Below, piece after piece: positions 57,485 through 64,000 of a stretch of DNA of 64,000 bases. Origin of the DNA: Solanum dulcamara (lineage: Eukaryota; Streptophyta; Magnoliopsida; Solanales; Solanaceae). The notes below the pieces were generated by a model. The model saw nothing but the letters and a program-made list of their open reading frames with translations. It was not told the DNA's origin and searched no databases. The number at the start of each line of letters is the position of its first letter. The first letter of the stretch is position 1. The stretch spans positions 36,825,097 through 36,889,096 of the forward strand of contig NC_077242.1 in the NCBI RefSeq assembly GCF_947179165.1, in the 5' to 3' direction. The position numbers were made by a program, and so were the translations under genes.

Positions 57485-60469
57485 CTTACTCTATCCCTAA
57501 TCAGGAAGATGATAAAGGTACATAATTGCACAGATCCCCATTTTGTTCCTTGGAGCTTTCTAAAGGGAGCACTAATTTCCTCAATTGTATTTTTCCCATA
57601 AACTTGAACTTTGAGACTTGTGATAGACTAGTGAACCATCAATAAGGAATTATGAAGTGCCAATTGATTTCTTGCGTCAACCTTCAGTTCCAATCAGGAG
57701 CTGTTGTATTGGGACAGACACACAACCAATCAATTAGTATACCACACAAATTGTAGCGTCAGTACTGAGGCAATTTTGCTCCATTGAAACTAGTGTTTAG
57801 CCGATGAGATGCCCATTGGTTTTCGCGGGATGCTAGTTCCTCTACTGATGTTGTTAGTGGTTTTAACTCTAAATCCATCAAAATTACTTTTCTGAAGAAT
57901 GCTTGGCTTCCGCGGGATGCTAGTTCCTCTGCTGATGTGCTTTAGTAGGTTTTAGCTCTAAATCCACCAAAATTACTTTTTTGAAAAATGATCCATATAA
58001 GAGAACTAAGGCATCAAACCCCTCTAATTAGCATGAAAATATGGCAAGAATTCATCAGTTTGACCTCAATGAGTCGGCAAAATACCAACTCATCAAACCC
58101 CCAAACATGAAATATTGTTTTTCCTCAAGGAAAACACTTATTAAGCAGTGGAATAAAGCTCAGCTATACCCAAGATAATATTTGAACAATTACGTATTTG
58201 ACTATTAAAAACAGACTCTAAAACAAAAAGACTCTATTAACAAGCACAACTCGCCCTTGATTGCACCACCATCCATTAGGCATACATCAAACAAAACACT
58301 TTTAAAGCATCATTTAGGGAAATTTTTTGTTCAAGCACAATATCAAAGCATCTCCATCCAATGCATCAACTTTCTCGATTTGCCTAAAAATTCACATGAC
58401 TTTATCACGTTCATGTAACTAGATTGAAATCAAGACTTTCATATGAAAGATGCAATGATACACACACAAGAGAGAGTTCCACACACAATTAAGAATGTTC
58501 TTTCAAGTGATTATAGATGATGTAAATACACTAAATCTCATAGATGAACTCAAGTATACACACATTGACCCATAAGCTTGCCGTGTATATACATTGCCAC
58601 TACTATAGATTGACAAGTCTAAATATCCCCAAGGTTTTATGGGTTTAACTTAGGCTTAGGCAAAAGGTAGGATATCATTTGGTCAAGTGACTAAGATGCA
58701 TCCGTAGTGCTTTCATTTCTCAATTTGACATCCGCTCACATTTTTGGCTTTACCTCCTCCTTATTTCTCCCTTTTTATGAAGACTGCTTATTTCAACCTT
58801 TCCTTTTTCTTTGCACTTGAAGTATGTGCATCCACTGAGTTGTCACTCATTTATTTTTTCTTCTTTCTTTACATTATTTTATTCATGAATTCATTTTAGC
58901 ATTTTTTTCGATTTGAAGCTTGTGGTGCTCTATGTTTTTTTAGCGCAAACCTCTTTGTTACTTTTTTTGCACAAACCACCAAACATAGAATTTTTTCCTA
59001 CATTTTTCATTATTCATCTGTTATCCTTATCTCACCCAAACATAGGATTTTAGACTATTTCATAACTCATTTAATACATAGGAAGGCATGAGGTTATCAA
59101 GACACAGGATTGTAATAGTCCAAGGTATGCATTAAGTTGGCCAAAGAATTTGGTTTAGGCTCAAGGAGGTTGACTGAGATTAGATCATTGGGAGGAAAAC
59201 TTTGGATAGATTGGCTATTCAAAAAGGGCCTAGGTTGCATTTTCAATCCAAGTCAAATCTAGAGTTTTGCCTTGAAACACATATTTGGGCTAGTTCTAGA
59301 TAATATGCATGTACAAAAATGAAGCAAATCCATTTCTCACAAGGCACTTCAATCAAACAAATTCACAAGCTATTCGTAGAATCAATTGAATCAAATGACT
59401 TTTGACAAACTACAATAGGGAGATCACTTCATGTAAATAAAAAGGCAAAATCAATAATGTACGAGCCATGTCAAGAGATTGTTTTTCAATTCACTTTGTA
59501 CATTTTGAAATGATTTGAAAATTTTCCTTTTGCCAATCAAAATTGTTTGGTGGTACCTCTTGCAAGAGGTCCGACAAAAGATTTGATTTAAAACTAAAAC
59601 TCTAAATTTCCTATAAGAAATTTGCCTCTCATTCTATTATTGGAAAACACCAACCCAGTTAAAAAAGACTCAAGGAGAAAAATAAAAAGAAAATAAAATT
59701 TTTTGGCTCCTTGGGAAAGAACCGTGGTATAAAGAAAATCCTTGGAGTTTATTCAACTAACTTCAATTTCTTCCCCAAAACTTAAAGTACGCAATACCTT
59801 TCAGAGCGATTAAAATTAAAAAATGGTGTACCTAAGATAGATCTTGTTATGCTTCACTGGAGAGATATCGATGCCACTGGTGATAGTTGGTTCTGCATAG
59901 AATATGGGAAAATATGGCTATTTAGCTGAAGGGATCTAGTTATACTCAAAATATTTGGAAGTGATAAGCAATGCCAATTCAGCGACTCACAGGTGAGACG
60001 CCAATTGAAGTGGAGATCTATGAAAAAACTTTAGTGTTCTGAGTTTATAAGGCAATTATAAAGGAGATACGAAATCACAAACTGAAGGCTTGTAGTTATA
60101 GCACCGAATTTTCTCCGATAAGAGCCATATCATGGTGATTTTTGGAAATGACCGGCATTAGAGTGATGATTAGAAATGTAGATTAGGAAGTTCTCCTATC
60201 AAGAGTCGACCATAGTAATTTTTTACTAATTCCTGTGGGAGAATATCATTACATTGGTGCCACACAATCAGCGACCGGCGGCCTCACCTCATTACGTACA
60301 TGTGGGTACCCACTTGACTTCATTATAATGTCAGAGGTATACTAGGAATGCATTCTTGTGGTGATTAAAAGATGAAATAAACTAAACTTATGACTCTTGT
60401 GTTGCCTCCCAAGAAGAGCCTGATAAAATGTCACAGCACAACTATGTTCCTTTATATCCAAGGTTCCTC
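57485..60469 (-). other. 3' non-coding sequence of Athila-like copy I
   Basis: No gene is recognised. The two markers CCCCAAACATGAAATATTG (58097-58115) and CCCCAAAACTTAAAG (about 59774) match in order and spacing the CTCACACTTAAAGAT and CCCCACACTTAAAA markers of H. The block TGTTGCCTCCCAAGAAG at about 60400 matches one downstream of integrase in H. An 87-base direct duplication lies at 57824-57990. The frame 60342-60536 (minus) overlaps the integrase end and this block; its middle may be an integrase tail, but no product is named. Confidence 0.4.
57824..57990. repeat. Diverged direct duplication, 87-base period
   Basis: Two units start CGCGGGATGCTAGTTCCTCT at 57824 and 57911 and end CTTTTCTGAAGAATG or CTTTTTTGAAAAATG. 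They differ at about ten positions plus a small length change. Confidence 0.8.
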
Positions 60470-60731
60470 CAAATAAAGCATTTAAATTAAGGAAACCACC
60501 TCCGCTACTCCTAATTAAACTTGAAGATGCTGCCATTTTTTCCTACAAGGTCAATAGCCCCTTTATCATAAACTTTTAATATCTTGAATCATTCTGAACA
60601 TTATGATTTCAACTTTCCAGGAAACAACTGCAGTCATAAGTTAAACAATAAAACCCATTCACCCATAGTGAACTCTCTTTTCAAGACTTTTTCATCATGA
60701 AAGTGTTTTATACATATTTGTAGATCCGTGC
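60470..60731 (-). pseudogene. Integrase C-terminal remnant of Athila-like copy I
   Basis: Reading minus from 60731: ICIKHFHDEKVLKREFTMGE, WVLLFNL, LFPGKLKS, then after a shift VYDKGAIDLVGKNGSIFKFN. This is the C-terminal tail of an Athila/Tat integrase, homologous to 52370-52250 in H (LLLFHTKLKFFLKKLRSK). The rest of the integrase is absent, because the sequence is cut at 60731 where LTR-like sequence J begins. Two stops are present. Confidence 0.75.
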
Positions 60732-62655
60732 TGTCATGACCCGATTTCTCAAGTCATGATGGCACCTACTATGACATACTAGTAGGCAGGATGACCTATA
60801 TACCAAAACTATAAGTAATGTGATGTCAGGGTAGAAGAACATCAATCTAACCTAAAATGGTAAAGTAATAATAGGAACATACAATGAACGGGCGGAAACA
60901 ACCACATATATATATAAACGAAAGGATCCCTCCCAGAATCTAAAAGTCACATGTACAGAGCTGTTAATAAAAGAGTACAAGTCCCAAGTGGATCAAGAAA
61001 ACAAAGTTGTCTAAAAAACTAAAAAATGGGAAAAATATATGTACAGAAGCAGACAGGTAAAATCAGAATGTAGTGTGTTCACCCTCTCCTTCGATCACGA
61101 CCTCAACTGGCTTGATTCAACGTTGATAGCTAGTAATAGGGCCTATATCATAAAAATAGATGCAGAGTATAGTGTGAATACTAAAGCAATAGGTACACAG
61201 TAGGCATCATACGCCGACTAAGCAAGATAATCAAAAGGAAACTGAAATGCGAATAAAATATCACAATCAAAGATAGGACAAGAAGTAAATATGGGTATGT
61301 TCACAACTGTACTATCAAACAAAGAAAAAGAATCTAACTAACTCCACCGAGCTCTCGTAAACCCAACGGGTATGCTCATTCACAAATAAAGAGTAACCAC
61401 CTGCATGGACTCCCATAAGCTCGATAGATGCAAGAATAGTAGAAAGAAAATGAATAGAACCAAACAGATTTCAATAATATCACCAATTCCCTGAAATTGA
61501 ACTGAACCATTTCCAAACTATAACACCTTAACCCATAGACGAGAGTAGATGAATACTTAAATCGAAATTTCATCAGGGAATTAAGAATTTATCCATGTGC
61601 AAGCTGGATCAGGGACTGCAATCAGGTAACTGTAGCTAATGAGTCAACAGGGGTAGGCTAGACCATAGACTTTAACTAGGTAACTATAGCAAAAGGTTGA
61701 GCACGGGAAATCTATACCATGGACTTTAATCGAGTATCTATCACTAAGAAGCTTGGACACAAGTAAGCTAGACCATAGACTTTAACTAGGTATCTGTAGC
61801 TAAGGAGCCAAAAACAAGTAAGTTGGACTACGAACTTTGACCGAGTATCTATAGCTAAGGGATCGCATCAATTTAGAATAAGTGACCAACCGTGCATCAT
61901 GGGGAGTACCCCCAAATTGAGTGTCAACAATGCATGCTCCATCCCGAATCAAATATAACCCGAATCATCGAGATAACATCCAAAAATCAAGAACCGAGTA
62001 ACACAGGACTGATAGAAGAATAGGTCATTATGGAGGTATGGTCACAAGATGATTTACTTTCTAGCTAAGGCTCAAACTATCAGAATTAAGTCTGCTATAT
62101 CAATCTATAGGGAGCTAACCATCCAAAATGACATTAGAGAAGTTTTAAGGTCTAACGGCACCAAACTAGCAAAAGTCTAAGGCAATCACTAGTCTAACCC
62201 TAGACTAAGGCCCAACATGCTTCCGAACATGTTACCACAAGCATAACATTCATTACAGGCTAGGAACAACCAAAAACCATAGGATTCATGCTTACACAGT
62301 CCAACAATTACCCTAAATAAGGCCTAGGACATGAATTCTAGGAATTTAGCATGCTCAATACCCAATTCTACCAAACTTATACAAATTAATGTACAATTGC
62401 CAAATCATGCTCAATATTACAAGTGGAAAACCATAGCCTACTTGTAAGCTGACCACACGCGCTTTAACTTATGAAATCAAAGCTTTTACCTTCCAAGCGG
62501 CCACCGAATGTTTCCACTCTATCAATAATAGAATAACAACGTTAAAATAGTCATTATGACACTAAAATTAATGAATTTGGAGATAGACTAATATCGGGGT
62601 CTAAAATGGGAAATGTGGGACCCATATTCAAAATTCTAGAATTGTCCTAAAACTA
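60732..62655 (-). repeat. LTR-like sequence J (minus strand), truncated on the right
   Basis: The left edge TGTCATGACCCGATTTCTCA has the same form as the plus-strand image of a gypsy LTR end (compare TGTCACGACCC at 3675). It interrupts integrase I. Sequence style (ATGATGGCACCTACTATGAC, ACGAAAGGATCCCTCCCAGA) is that of a plant LTR read in reverse. It contains a 55-base tandem array at 61600-61873. The right end is lost at the LINE border, so a full LTR is not shown. The frame 61376-61573 has no recognisable domain. Confidence 0.45.
61600..61873. repeat. 54-56 base tandem repeat, five copies
   Basis: Units begin near 61600, 61654, 61708, 61764 and 61819. Each contains a form of AGCTAGACCATAGACTTTA, then (A/C)(T/C)(A/C)GGTA(A/T)CT(A/G)TAG or GAGTATCTAT. 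The outer units are more diverged than the second and fourth. It lies in LTR-like sequence J. Confidence 0.85.
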
Positions 62656-62659
62656 GGTT

Positions 62660-64000
62660 CTAAACATCTTCTCAAGCCTTCCACTTGATCAGACCATTAC
62701 CTATTGCTCATGGAGTGTGCAGAGAGACATATTAATGCCAATAAATATTTTAAGTTCCTATACTGCTGGACTGAAAATGATAGCTTCCTTGATGCTGTGA
62801 AAACTCAATGGGGGAGACCTAATGCAGGAAATCCTATGATAAGATTTTAGGAGAAAATGAAAAGAGTGTCCAGCACTCTGACTAATTGGTTTAGACAAGA
62901 ATATGGGAATATTTTTGCTTCCATCACTGAGTTTGAGGCAAAAGTCAGAGATGTTGAGAATGAAATTATCAGAGATAACACATAATATAAAAGAACTAAG
63001 CTAAACTGTATCACTGCTCAATATATTAGGTTTCTGAAGGTGGAGCAGTCCATCCTTAAATAAACAACAGAGCTTCAATGGTTTAAGGAAGGGGATGCTA
63101 ACTCAAAGTACTTCCATGTTATCATCAGAGGGAGAAAAAGAAGGTTGTACATTCACAAATTTGATGATGACCAAGGTAATGTTATTCAAGGATCCAAAGA
63201 TTACTAAGGCTGCTTGTGATCATTTTGAAAAGATATTTAATGGGGATGGCAAGAAGATCAATGAAGATGTAGTTAAATACATTTCTAGATTGATCAATGA
63301 CCAACAAAATTAGTTGTTTCAAGAGCTACCTACAAAGGAGGAGTTGAAAAGAGTGGTTTTCTCTATGAGTGCTACCTCAGCTGCAGGTCTTGATGGGATG
63401 AGTGGCAAGTTCTTTTAGGATTTCTGCGATATTATCAGTGGGGATTTGTTGGAGCTGATTTATTACTTCTTTAATGGCCATGAAATTTCTAAATATATCT
63501 CCCATGCAGGTTTGGTTCTACTCCCAAAAGTAGACCATCCTAACAAACTAGTTGACTTTAGACCTATTTCTCTCAGCAGCTTTACTAGCAAAATAATCTC
63601 CAAACTCCTCAGTATCAGATTGGCTCCATTCTCCCTTACCTTATCTCTGATAATCAGTCTGGATTTGTATAGGGAAGGAGCATATATGAGAATATCATGT
63701 TGGCTCAATAAATCATCCATAACATAAAGAAGCCCAAAATTGGTGATAATGTGGTTATTAAGCTTAAAATGGCTAAGGCATATGATAGCGTCTCTTGGTC
63801 CTTTATTTTTCTTGTCAGAGAAAGATGGGTTTTGGAGAAATGTTTATTGACATGGTATGGAGAACAATGTCCAACAATTGGTGCTTAGTCATCATCAATG
63901 GTAGAAGGCATGGTTTTTTCCATTCAACAAGAGGCCTCAAACAAGGAGACCCCTTATCCCCTGCTCTCTGTATTCTTGGTGCTGAAGTATTGTCCAGAAA
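62660..64000 (+). pseudogene. L1-type LINE: end of endonuclease and start of reverse transcriptase
   Basis: From about 62690 the translation reads SDHYLLLME (the last motif of an APE-type endonuclease), then the linker WFRQEYGNIF and LQWFKEGDANSKYFH. The RT follows: SAAGLDGMSGKFF, LVLLPKVDHPNKLVDFRPISL, NQSGFV, then KLKMAKAYDSVSW. In this last motif (motif A) the catalytic Asp position reads Lys. Near the end is STRGLKQGDPLSPAL. Stops (62848, 62983, 63061, 63313, 63417 region) and shifts near 63640 break it. The YxDD motif and the 3' end with poly-A lie beyond the window. Endonuclease upstream of SDH is missing, so the copy is 5'-truncated or rearranged. Confidence 0.9.

Noticed and set aside
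63463..63720. Minus-strand 85-codon frame over the LINE
   Set aside because: It is antisense to clear LINE RT motifs on the plus strand.
1..64000. A new defence, biosynthetic or CRISPR-type system
   Set aside because: No direct-repeat spacer array, operon-like gene clusters or intact enzymes are seen; all coding traces are retroelement gag-pol or LINE.

Overview
This 64 kb window looks like heterochromatic, repeat-dominated sequence from a large plant genome. I recognise no intact host gene, tRNA, or CRISPR or prokaryotic feature. Nearly everything I can name is a retroelement: Ty3/gypsy chromoviruses (Tekay/Del-like, with a C-terminal chromodomain), an Athila/Tat-like Ty3/gypsy element, a solo LTR and an L1-type LINE. 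Primer-binding sites of the initiator-tRNA-Met type (TGGTATCAGAGC and decayed forms), very long LTRs (2-3.4 kb) and the style of the sequence suggest a eudicot, most likely Solanaceae. That family assignment is inference, not proven here.

The main structure is a stack of insertions. The oldest layer (H) is a minus-strand Athila/Tat-like element. Its 3' non-coding part lies at about 0.8-3.67 kb, its 3' ORF at 50.2-51.4 kb and its integrase and RT/RNase H at 52.2-54.35 kb. Two independent stacks sit inside H. Stack 1: C (3675-28994, minus, TSD TTTCA) was split by A (5372-25978, plus, TSD AGAAG), and the 5' LTR of A was split by B (7317-17384, plus, TSD CTATC). All three TSDs match perfectly, so the order H, C, A, B is read directly from the sequence. 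Stack 2: E (29029-50220, plus) was split in its gag by G (minus), whose 3' LTR was hit by D (30326-36454, plus). A later deletion joined the 5' LTR of E directly to the gag zinc knuckle of D, removing the 5' LTR of D and flanking parts of E and G.

Right of H lie 3' non-coding sequence and an integrase C-terminus of a second Athila-like copy (I; 54.35-60.73 kb) carrying a solo LTR (F, 55275-57484). These are followed by LTR-like sequence with a five-copy tandem repeat (J, 60.73-62.66 kb) and a decayed LINE reverse transcriptase that runs off the window end (62.66-64 kb).

All coding remnants are broken. In D, two catalytic Asp of reverse transcriptase are Asn and the catalytic Glu of integrase is Lys. 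Many stops look like C-to-T or G-to-A changes, as expected from deamination of methylated cytosine. The most unusual item is a 118-base minus-strand 5S rRNA-derived sequence inside element B (12891-13008) that still shows the internal pol III promoter. Also notable are a reading frame of 65-70 codons shared by LTRs of A, B and G, a hairpin and G-box cluster in these LTRs, and several tandem arrays.
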